The notes under the pieces were generated by a model, which saw only the letters and a list, made by a program, of their open reading frames with translations, was not told the DNA's origin and did no database searches. Made by a program: the position numbers and the translations under genes. Source: Caenibius tardaugens NBRC 16725 (GTDB lineage Bacteria; Pseudomonadota; Alphaproteobacteria; Sphingomonadales; Sphingomonadaceae). Taken from it: a stretch of DNA of 64,000 bases. The stretch is from positions 992,001 through 1,056,000 of the forward strand of contig NZ_CP034179.1 of the NCBI RefSeq assembly GCF_003860345.1, in the 5' to 3' direction. This document shows positions 26,338-33,752 of the stretch, piece after piece (position 1 is the first letter of the stretch; each line of letters opens with the position of its first letter).

Positions 26338-27278
26338 CGCTGGGCCAGCACCGCGCAAATTACGAGTTGCACCTGATGGAAAATCACCACGGGCAGTAGA
26401 ATGGCGCCGACCTGCTCCGGTGCGAACAGCACGCCTGCCATCGGCACGCCCGAAGCGAGGCTCTTCTTCGATCCGCAGAACTGCAGCACAATGGCATCGG
26501 CGCGCGGCAATTTCATGACCAGCGCGGTGACGCGGGCGATCCCCATGACCACGGCCAGTACCGCGACCGACAGAAGCAGGATCACAGCCAAATCACGCAC
26601 CGAAACCCGCGACCAGAGGCCATCGGCAACCGCGGCTCCGAAGGCTGCGTAGACCACCATGAGAATGGAGCCCTTGTCGACAACGGCCAGCATCTGTTTC
26701 TGCCGCGTGACCCAAGCGCCTATCCATGGCCGCAGCAAATGCCCTGCCAGAAATGGCAACAGCAACTGCCCCACAATGGTCAGCACCATGTGCCCCGACA
26801 CCCCGCCGCTTTTCCCGGTGATCAGCATCGCCACCAGCAGTGGCGTCAGCAGGATACCCGCGAGATTGGAAAAGGACGCGCTGCACACCGCCGCCGCGAC
26901 ATTGCCCCGCGCGATCGCGGTAAACCCGATCGACGACTGCACTGTGGAAGGCAACAGGGTGAGGAACAGCAGTCCTGTTGCGAGTTCACGATCGAGGCCC
27001 GGAACAACTTGGATACCCGTACCCAGCAACGGAAACACCGCAAAAGTCATGGCCGCCACCGCCAGATGCAGCCGCCAGTTGCGCGCACCGTCCCACACTG
27101 CCTGACGTGACAGCCGCGCGCCATGCAGGAAGAACAGTACCATGATGCCGATATCCGCAACTATGCCGGAAATGGGCGCCCATATCCCGGTCGGCGGCAG
27201 GAACGAGGCCAGCACCACCGTGCCCAGCAACATCAGCAGATAGGGGTCGATATAGAACCGCGCGAGCAGAGCTTTCAT
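26271..27278 (-). CDS. Bile acid:sodium symporter (BASS/SBF-like) family transporter
   Basis: 335 residues from ATG 27276-27278, overlapping the HpxZ-like stop by 4 nt. About ten hydrophobic segments; 'GIMVLFFLHGARLSRQAVWD', 'LPSTVQSSIGFTAIARGNVA' and 'CGSKKSLASGVPMAGVLF' match the SBF-like (YfeH/PF13593) branch rather than arsenite carriers. Transports organic anions, often with sodium. Last gene of the amidase operon, so probably moves a carboxylated substrate or product such as an oxamate- or oxalate-like anion (inference). Its 3' end overlaps the convergent TetR gene by 67 nt. Confidence 0.87.
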   Translation of the reverse strand: MKALLARFYIDPYLLMLLGTVVLASFLPPTGIWAPISGIVADIGIMVLFFLHGARLSRQAVWDGARNWRLHLAVAAMTFAVFPLLGTGIQVVPGLDRELATGLLFLTLLPSTVQSSIGFTAIARGNVAAAVCSASFSNLAGILLTPLLVAMLITGKSGGVSGHMVLTIVGQLLLPFLAGHLLRPWIGAWVTRQKQMLAVVDKGSILMVVYAAFGAAVADGLWSRVSVRDLAVILLLSVAVLAVVMGIARVTALVMKLPRADAIVLQFCGSKKSLASGVPMAGVLFAPEQVGAILLPVVIFHQVQLVICAVLAQRYRVAAEKAESSGGASPEPLVT

Positions 27279-27658
27279 GATCCGGCACCTTCGAGCGAGA
27301 CGTGCGCGCTGACGATTTTCCAGCCATCGACAAAGCGCACCCATGTCTGGCTCTGTCGGCCACGCTGCGATGAGCCATCGCGGAAGAATTCGACGTTGGT
27401 CGTCGCCAAATCGTTGCCGTAGCTGGCGATTTCGAGCCGCCCCAAGCGCCTTTGCGGTGATCCGCCCCGCCCCTTGCGGAAGGCTCGAATTTCATCTGCT
27501 CCATAAAGCACTTCACCAACACCGAAGCGAACGGTTGTGGGAGCATCGTGGAACAGGCTATCCATCGCAGCGACATCATCACGCATCAGCGCATTTTCAT
27601 AGCGTTCGAACTGGGCAGTTACTTCCGCCACAACGGCAGGATCGTTGATGATCATCAC
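27275..27658 (-). CDS. HpxZ/AtzH-family (DUF3225, NTF2-like) protein
   Basis: 127 residues; the ATG at 27656-27658 overlaps the amidase stop. The sequence 'MIINDPAVVAEVTAQFERYE', 'LFHDAPTTVRFGVGEVLYGA' and 'TWVRFVDGWKIVSAHVSL' is the pattern of the HpxZ (oxalurate catabolism) and AtzH (cyanuric acid pathway) family, an NTF2-like fold. AtzH acts on a carboxyurea-type intermediate next to AtzE; HpxZ accompanies HpxW. Its position directly after an AtzE-like amidase reproduces that arrangement. Exact reaction here unknown. Confidence 0.85.
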   Translation of the reverse strand: MMIINDPAVVAEVTAQFERYENALMRDDVAAMDSLFHDAPTTVRFGVGEVLYGADEIRAFRKGRGGSPQRRLGRLEIASYGNDLATTNVEFFRDGSSQRGRQSQTWVRFVDGWKIVSAHVSLEGAGS

Positions 27659-29010
27659 GCGGCCTCTGGCAAGGGAGTGCTGGCTATCAGGCCTTGGGCC
27701 TCAAGCTGAGCGGCAAATTCGAGCACGGTATGGTCACATCCCGGCGCGCCGATGAGTTGTACCCCCATGGGCAGACCCGGCACAGCGAGCGGCGCAGCCA
27801 CCACGGGCAGCCCGAGAAAACTGATCGGCTGGGTATAGAGACCAAGGTTGGCCCGTGCGGGCTGCATAGCGCCATCGATGGGGATCATCGGATCATCGAT
27901 CAGCGGCGCGGGGCCGTATACCGCCGGGGCAATCAGCACGTCGTATTGCCGAAAAATATCCGCAAACTGGGCGGCAAAGACCGCGCGGTACGCCAATGCC
28001 TCCTGATAGACCGCTTCGGGCAAGGCCGCACCCGCGATCAGGCGATCACGCGTGGCCGGATCAAACGAGAGAGGATCGATCCGCAAGCCGTCGCGATGCA
28101 GTTGCCCCCCTTCATAGGCGGTAATCAGATAGGCCGCTGATCGTGCACGGTCGACCCCTTCCAACGCGACGATAGGGGCATTGCCCAATCCCTCCCGCAG
28201 TCGGCCGATCGCTGCCTCCATACCTGGGGACAGATTGCGGGCAAACCATCCGTCGAGAAACGCCGCACGGTGCGACGCGGCAGGCACGGGCTGGGCATCT
28301 CCGCGCAAGACGGCTTCGACCAGCGCAAGGTCACCCGCTGTGCGCGCAAAGGCGCCAATGTCATCCAACGTATGGACAAAGGGGTAAACCCCATCGCGCG
28401 GCAGCGATGCATGCGACGGTTTGGTGCCATAGAGGCCGCACAGGCTTGCCGGAATACGAATGGAGCCATTGGTGTCCGAGCCAAGCGCAAGCGGCACCAT
28501 ACCGGCTGCAACCGCCGCAGCGGAACCGCCCGACGATCCACCGGCAAAACGGCTGAGATCATGGGGGTTGCGCGTTTGCCCCCAACGCGCGTTGTCTGTG
28601 ACGAAACCATAGGCAAATTCATCCATGTTGCAGGTGCCCACCAGCACAGCCCCTGCCTGGCGCATGCGGTCAATTGCTTCTGCATCGCGGGTCGCGGGCG
28701 GAGCATGTTCCAGTCGCGCTGCCCCAGCCGTGGTGGAAAGCCCGGCAATGTCGAACAGATCCTTCACCGCATAAGGTACGCCAGCCAAAGGCCCCGGATC
28801 GCGCCCCTCTGTAACCGCAGCATCGACAGTGGCAGCTTCCGCCAAAGCCCTTTCCTCCAGCACGCGCGTTATCGCATTCACTGCGGGATTGCGGAGGGTA
28901 ATGCGCTGCAAAGCAGCCTGCGCGACAGCAACTGCCTTCACTTGCCCACTACGTACTGCAGCGGCGACAGCGAAGGCAGATGCGCCGCCTGACAAGGTGT
29001 ACTCACTCAT
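27655..29010 (-). CDS. AtzE-like amidase-signature amidohydrolase
   Basis: 451 residues from ATG 29008-29010, which overlaps the stop of the small upstream gene. Amidase-signature triad: K83 ('YAVKDLFDIAG'), the cis-Ser in 'FAGGSSGGSAAAVAAG' (159-160) and nucleophile S183 ('GSDTNGSIRIPASLCGLYG'). 'TCNMDEFAYGFVTDNARWG' and 'RDGVYPFVHTLDDIGAFAR' resemble AtzE, which cleaves 1-carboxybiuret, more than GatA or generic amidases. The family works with a GatC-like small subunit (AtzG); a matching small gene lies directly upstream. Releases ammonia from a carbamoyl or amide group. Catalytic residues all present. Confidence 0.9.
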   Translation of the reverse strand: MSEYTLSGGASAFAVAAAVRSGQVKAVAVAQAALQRITLRNPAVNAITRVLEERALAEAATVDAAVTEGRDPGPLAGVPYAVKDLFDIAGLSTTAGAARLEHAPPATRDAEAIDRMRQAGAVLVGTCNMDEFAYGFVTDNARWGQTRNPHDLSRFAGGSSGGSAAAVAAGMVPLALGSDTNGSIRIPASLCGLYGTKPSHASLPRDGVYPFVHTLDDIGAFARTAGDLALVEAVLRGDAQPVPAASHRAAFLDGWFARNLSPGMEAAIGRLREGLGNAPIVALEGVDRARSAAYLITAYEGGQLHRDGLRIDPLSFDPATRDRLIAGAALPEAVYQEALAYRAVFAAQFADIFRQYDVLIAPAVYGPAPLIDDPMIPIDGAMQPARANLGLYTQPISFLGLPVVAAPLAVPGLPMGVQLIGAPGCDHTVLEFAAQLEAQGLIASTPLPEAA

Positions 29011-29168
29011 GCCGCAGCGCCCCGCATCGTATCGATATGATGTTGCAGCAGCCGTACATTGCGCATCACGCCTTCGCGGCATTCTTCCGGGATACGCAAG
29101 CCGATTCGCTCTGAAACATGTCGCTCAACCCGCGCATTATTTCTAGAAATATCATTTAAATACTGCAT
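29007..29168 (-). CDS. AtzG/GatC-like small subunit (DUF4089-type) of the amidase
   Basis: 53 residues from ATG 29166-29168; too short to be found by length alone. 'VERHVSERIGLRIPEECREG' followed by 'VMRNVRLLQHHIDTM' is the core pattern of AtzG-type proteins, which wrap around AtzE as GatC does around GatA. The stop overlaps the amidase ATG (ATGA), so translation is coupled. The ribosome-binding site is weak and the family is usually a little longer, so an upstream GTG or other start is possible. First gene of the minus-strand amidase operon. Confidence 0.72.
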   Translation of the reverse strand: MQYLNDISRNNARVERHVSERIGLRIPEECREGVMRNVRLLQHHIDTMRGAAA

Positions 29169-29239
29169 TTTAACACCCAAACCCGCACTCTCGAGGACCA
29201 CAAGTAATAAAATTATTATATGCCAGAATGCGCGGTTGC

Positions 29240-29600
29240 CAAGGGGGTAAAAGGATGGCCCCGCACCGTTGAACACGAGGGTGAAGTTCTCGAGCGCTAT
29301 GCGACCAGAAAACGCGACAAAGATGCGGCTTTGCGGAAGGTTCTGAAGCGTCACGGGCAAGCTGACAGATCGTCACCGGCGGACCGTGTTCCTATCCAGC
29401 GGCGATGAAGAACCTGGGCAATTTCGGCAGGTCGTTATCTCAGGAACCATACCGAAAATTCTCATCGGCCATTTCAGCGACGAGAGCGAGCAATGCAACG
29501 ACTTCGGCAGTCAGACATTCCGACTTCGCCACTCGACTGCCCTCGCCGAGTGGCAAAATCGCATCGGATGATCCTCAACGCGCGGTGATCCCACGTTAGA
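29240..29600 (+). mobile_element. Degenerate IS6-family-like transposase fragment (middle and C-terminal parts)
   Basis: Read in broken frames: 'EHEGEVLERYATRKRDKDAA', 'KVLKRHGQAD', 'MKNLGNF' and, after a gap, 'RHSTALAEWQNRIG' before a stop. These correspond in order to the catalytic-domain core and tail of IS6-type transposases (compare 'DHEGE.LESYVTK.RDK' and 'ALAEWQ'). Several stops and deletions. It lies directly upstream of the amidase operon, whose promoter region it therefore borders. Confidence 0.8.
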
Positions 29601-29643
29601 AACGAGAGCAGTTCGCAACGCACCGACAACGCCCTGGCGTCGA

Positions 29644-30267
29644 TCACAATTTATAAAAGTGACTTATTCCAGAAATGAATATGTCTGCCGCAATCTGCGC
29701 CTGTGTTGTGGCAATTTCCTTGGTAAGAGGGGGGCCGCCGAACAAGACACGGCGTTGCCATTCACCAAATGCCATGGATACAAACTGTGGCGCCAGGAGC
29801 TTTGCCTGATCACCGCTCATGTTGTGATCCTCCAGAATTCTCGCAACAGGTGCCACCTGATATCTTTCGAACTGTTCCCGCGCGATGTCTCGCAGCGCAT
29901 CGAATCCGTTGGCTTCACGAAAAATCAATGTCGTGATCTGCATCGCTTGAGGTGTCGATAGCTGCTCTTGCATGGCAACTGTGTAGTTCACCAACTGAGA
30001 GTGAAGGTCGCCAGACAGCTTCGGGAGCGTAGGTTGAATGGCGTGCCCGGAATGCTCCAGACATGCGGCAAACAAGGCAAGCTTGTCTGGATAGTAGTTG
30101 TACAAAGTGCGGCTGGAAATCTCAGCTGCTTTCGCGATATCGCGCATGGATGCCGCACTGAAACCCACGCGCGCAAACTCATCGAGTGCTGCGAGAATCA
30201 GATTTGCCCGCTTCCGCTCCGCCTGCTCCGGGCTTGGGCGTCCTGCTCGGCTTTTCGGTGAACTCAT
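29644..30267 (-). CDS. TetR-family regulator divergent from the Baeyer-Villiger-type gene
   Basis: 207 residues from ATG 30265-30267. N-terminal HTH 'ILAALDEFARVGFSAASMRD' to 'ISSRTLYNYYPDKLALFAAC', followed by an AcrR-type C-terminal domain ('TTLIFREANGFDALRDIARE', 'LAPQFVSMAFGEWQRRVLFG'). Divergent from the monooxygenase gene at 30391 with the palindrome at 30323-30346 between them, so it probably represses that gene and itself until a ligand binds. Confidence 0.9.
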   Translation of the reverse strand: MSSPKSRAGRPSPEQAERKRANLILAALDEFARVGFSAASMRDIAKAAEISSRTLYNYYPDKLALFAACLEHSGHAIQPTLPKLSGDLHSQLVNYTVAMQEQLSTPQAMQITTLIFREANGFDALRDIAREQFERYQVAPVARILEDHNMSGDQAKLLAPQFVSMAFGEWQRRVLFGGPPLTKEIATTQAQIAADIFISGISHFYKL

Positions 30268-30322
30268 GCCTGCCCTGTTGCCCACTTGCACGAGCGAGGC
30301 AAGCCTTCGCCGGGCATTTGAC

Positions 30323-30346
30323 TAATTACACACTAGGATGTAATTA
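30323..30346. promoter_or_regulatory. TetR-type operator palindrome
   Basis: TAATTACA (30323-30330) and TGTAATTA (30339-30346) form a perfect dyad with an 8-nt spacer, located between the divergent TetR and monooxygenase genes; size and symmetry are typical of TetR operators. Confidence 0.7.
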
Positions 30347-30390
30347 TTGGGCAAGAGCGTAATAAGCTCACCAAAAAGTGGAGCCAGAGG

Positions 30391-32385
30391 ATGCATGGTA
30401 CGAAGGTAATCAACACGATGGATGGCGAACCAAAACTCGATTGTGCAATAGATTCACTCGACCCCATTATGGCGCTAATGGCCCTGATCCAGATCACCGG
30501 GGATCGGACATTGCTGCGGCACTACTGGGATCACCTAGAGGGTCGTCAAGAAGGGCACGTTGAAGCCTTCAGAGATATCTATGAGCATGCCGAGCGGAGG
30601 CTGGTTGACCCTTTGATCTCTACCGAAATTCGAGAAGCTCTTCGCGCTGTGGTGAAGGCCGGCAAGTCGCCACTGATGCCGCATCTCGACATGCCAATGT
30701 TTCGCAAAATGGCGCGACTTTTGCTCGGCAAAGATTTGCCTGAAATGTCTGTTGAGGTTGCATTCCAACATGCAGGCTTCACAACCGATACCCGTATTCG
30801 CAAGCCCGAGAATGTGCCGCCGGCCGACTTTAAGGTGCTGGTTGTTGGCGCTGGAATGATGGGGATCAACGCGGCAATAAAGTTACAGCAAGCCGGGTTC
30901 GATTTCGAAATTCTTGAAGGCTTGGAAAAAGTCGGTGGCAACTGGCTGACCAACACGTATCCTGGTGCTGCTGTTGATACGCCGAGCAGGGTCTATTCAT
31001 TTTCGTTCGAACCGAACGCATCGTGGACAAAGTACTATCCCCGAGGGCCAGAATTCCTCTCATATCTCGAGAGGGTGACCGACAAGTACAATTTGCGTGA
31101 CAAAATTCAGTTTGGAACTTGGGTCGAGGGTGCCGAATGGGATAGTTCGCGCAATGTGTGGGTTGTGAAGGCCGTTCGTGACGGCGCGCGCGAAATCCAC
31201 GAATGCAATGTGTTGCTTATGGCTGTGGGCCCGAACAACAACCCCAACTACCCCAACGTCCAAAATCTCGACAAGTTCAAAGGGCCGGTGATCCATTCCG
31301 CCGCCTGGGACCATTCGGTTGATCTCAAGGGCAAAAAGGTCGTCTTGGTGGGCACCGGATGTTCAGGCGTCCAGGTGTCGACGGCAATTGCCGATGAAGT
31401 CGACGAACTGGTGATCATACAAAGGCAGCCCGAGTATATTATTCCCAACCCGCAAGCGCATGCACCGGTCGAAGAACTGGAAAGATTGGCGATGGAGCAA
31501 ATCCCGTTCGTGGCGAACTGGAAGCGATTACAGAGCCTCGAAAGCCAAATGGGTGACATGCATGGCATGATCATGAAGGATGAGGCGTATGCCCGGCAAA
31601 CCGGTGGGTTCGGGCCAATCAATGATGGGATGAAGGCCTATGCCAATGCCTATCTCCAAAGCCACTTTCCCGACGATCCGGACATGGTGTCATTGCTGAC
31701 CCCCGATTTTCCCGTCTTTGCCAAACGCCCCATTCTCGATTGCGGCTTCTACGAAACCCTCAAGAAAGACCATGTCTCCATTGTCCGCGGTGAACTCGTG
31801 GAAGCTGACGAGAGTGCCGTCATTCTGTCTGATGGCACGCGCATCGAATGCGACGTGCTGCTCCTTTCAACCGGCTACAATCTCCATTTTGGCCGGCAGT
31901 TCGATATTCGTGGCCTAGGTGGAAAAACGCTGAATGAGGCGTTTGATCCGCATCCTTTCAGTTACGAAGGCATGCTTATCACAGGGTTCCCCAACTTCGT
32001 ATTCATGGGCGCGCCTTACAGTTATCTCGTTGCTAACCACGCGGTGGTTAGCGAACAGCAGGTCCACTACATTATTGAACTGTTACAGTGGATGGTCGAC
32101 GATCATCTATCGACATTTGACGTCACGCCCGAGGCAACCAGGGCCTTTGTCGATGACGTGGATACCGCACTCCAGAACACCGCCTGGGTCCAGTGCGGAA
32201 GTGCTCATGGATACTACCGCGACCGTGGCGGGGATGGGCAAAAGAAGGTCATTCTTGCAATTCCGCGCCACAATTCGCGTATCTGGCACGATTTGCGATC
32301 GCCTCGCCAACAGGATTTCCATGTCACGTCCCGCGCTGATGCGCAGCGTGTGCCGACACGCCAAATGCACATGCTGACAATCTGA
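30391..32385 (+). CDS. Baeyer-Villiger-type flavin monooxygenase with N-terminal extension
   Basis: 664 residues from ATG 30391, with GGAG nine bases upstream. Residues 1-145 form a helical extension not found in short cyclohexanone-type enzymes. FAD-binding 'VLVVGAGMMGINAA' (GxGxxG 153-158), the fingerprint F296-K-G-P-V-I-H302-S-A-A-W306, and the NADP Rossmann motif 'GTGCSGVQ' (321-328) establish the class; 'LLLSTGYN' is the usual C-terminal FAD-loop motif. The enzyme inserts oxygen next to a ketone or oxidises a heteroatom with NADPH and O2. Extended types include hydroxyacetophenone and steroid/ketone monooxygenases. Regulated by the divergent TetR. Start of a likely operon. Confidence 0.9.
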   Translation: MHGTKVINTMDGEPKLDCAIDSLDPIMALMALIQITGDRTLLRHYWDHLEGRQEGHVEAFRDIYEHAERRLVDPLISTEIREALRAVVKAGKSPLMPHLDMPMFRKMARLLLGKDLPEMSVEVAFQHAGFTTDTRIRKPENVPPADFKVLVVGAGMMGINAAIKLQQAGFDFEILEGLEKVGGNWLTNTYPGAAVDTPSRVYSFSFEPNASWTKYYPRGPEFLSYLERVTDKYNLRDKIQFGTWVEGAEWDSSRNVWVVKAVRDGAREIHECNVLLMAVGPNNNPNYPNVQNLDKFKGPVIHSAAWDHSVDLKGKKVVLVGTGCSGVQVSTAIADEVDELVIIQRQPEYIIPNPQAHAPVEELERLAMEQIPFVANWKRLQSLESQMGDMHGMIMKDEAYARQTGGFGPINDGMKAYANAYLQSHFPDDPDMVSLLTPDFPVFAKRPILDCGFYETLKKDHVSIVRGELVEADESAVILSDGTRIECDVLLLSTGYNLHFGRQFDIRGLGGKTLNEAFDPHPFSYEGMLITGFPNFVFMGAPYSYLVANHAVVSEQQVHYIIELLQWMVDDHLSTFDVTPEATRAFVDDVDTALQNTAWVQCGSAHGYYRDRGGDGQKKVILAIPRHNSRIWHDLRSPRQQDFHVTSRADAQRVPTRQMHMLTI

Positions 32386-32453
32386 TCACTTGCCGGGCCG
32401 GATCAGGTCACATCCGTCCCAACAATTATTCTAAATAGCAGGAGAACCGAGAT

Positions 32454-33512
32454 ATGCTCCGCGAGCTTGCAGAGAATTTTCGCCCCGTTGCACCACCGCA
32501 GTTAATCGATGATGCTTACACCGATGATCAGCACAGTCGCTTGCTCAACATTGTTCGGAAAAACGGGCCCTGGCCCCTTATCATGGCTGAAAATTTCAGC
32601 ACCCCTGAGGAAGTTATCGCGACAACGTCCGGTACGATACCGGAAGGTGTCAAACTGACTTGGGATATGATTGGGCTGAACCCGGTATTTCGCGGATATC
32701 TCGCCCGGGGCGGAACGTGCTTCTATCCTGAAGTTGAAGACTGCTACTACAACTCACGCTTTCTCGAGCTTGTTCGCAACTACTGGGATTGTCAGTATGC
32801 TGAACCGGAAACCTTCTTGTTCAACATACAAGGTCCGACGCCGATCGGAGGCCCGCCGCATCTGGACGGCACTGTATTTCGTGGCATGACCATGGAAAAC
32901 ACGCCGCTCTGGCTGTTGTTGACCATGGCGAAATCACGCTTGTTTGACCGTTGGCGCTCCAAAAAAGGGCAGGTCATCGCATGGTATTACAACGGAAAAG
33001 TTGGCGGCGGGTTTAACTGTTGGCCAAATGGTCCAAGCGCTGATCCCTATCAGATCAATGCTCCCATGTGGGGTAAAGCGGTCGTTGTTGAGAACGAAAT
33101 GATGTTCCATCACGGACAGGCGACCGGTCCGGTATCCATGCGGAAGCCGGAAGGCATGGACATCACGACGAAGTTCGCCGCTGATCCTGAAAATCCAACG
33201 GGGTGGCGGCTCGAAACATTCGGCAAGGTAAATCAGCATGTTCCAGCACAGGAAATGCGTTTCCTCGTCCATTGGGGCGCACGTCTGTTCAAGGACATGG
33301 ACGATTTTAAACGGACGTACGAACACACCGATGACATCTGTGCAGAGACTGCCATTGGCATGTTGATGGACGATATGGGGAAGCGCGGGATCGCGTTCGA
33401 CGTCCCGACTGATCCCTTGCATGACAACGCTTTTGTTGGCCTGCTCAGCCAAGCTTACGATATTGGTGGACCGCAAAACATTCCGCCTGACGCTCTCGAC
33501 GTGGCAGCCTGA
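32454..33512 (+). CDS. Unrecognised protein with HxD...H pattern (possible Fe(II) dioxygenase)
   Basis: 352 residues from ATG 32454, with AGGAGAACC just upstream and 68 nt after the monooxygenase. No signal peptide or membrane segment. H136-x-D138 in 'GGPPHLDGTVFRG' and H219/H220 in 'ENEMMFHHGQATGPVSMRK' with an Arg ten residues on would fit the metal/2-oxoglutarate site of a phytanoyl-CoA-dioxygenase-type fold, but the remaining sequence was not recognised. Trp- and Tyr-rich. Co-located with the Baeyer-Villiger-type enzyme, so probably a further step in the same pathway. Function not assigned. Confidence 0.7.
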   Translation: MLRELAENFRPVAPPQLIDDAYTDDQHSRLLNIVRKNGPWPLIMAENFSTPEEVIATTSGTIPEGVKLTWDMIGLNPVFRGYLARGGTCFYPEVEDCYYNSRFLELVRNYWDCQYAEPETFLFNIQGPTPIGGPPHLDGTVFRGMTMENTPLWLLLTMAKSRLFDRWRSKKGQVIAWYYNGKVGGGFNCWPNGPSADPYQINAPMWGKAVVVENEMMFHHGQATGPVSMRKPEGMDITTKFAADPENPTGWRLETFGKVNQHVPAQEMRFLVHWGARLFKDMDDFKRTYEHTDDICAETAIGMLMDDMGKRGIAFDVPTDPLHDNAFVGLLSQAYDIGGPQNIPPDALDVAA

Positions 33513-33752
33513 TCAGCTTGCCAGGTTTCCACTGTGGCGGCGGGACGCCGAAGGCCGCCTGTTTGAGCTATGCTGCGGTCCATTCGGGCCATGGCACGAA
33601 TGTGGGTGTGGCGACGGTTCGATCGATCGTTGTGTCCATGCGATGGGCATGTACACCGCACATACGTGCTACCACGGGGAATGGATGTCAGAAATTGAGC
33701 CGCTAGCTGCAATTATCACAGCCAAGTGACGCATGGTTTGATGGAGGGTTCC

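Noticed and set aside
33513-33752. A gene or insertion scar between the HxD protein and the GH79 gene
   Set aside because: No frame with a start signal, and no match to the transposase pieces found elsewhere; left as intergenic.
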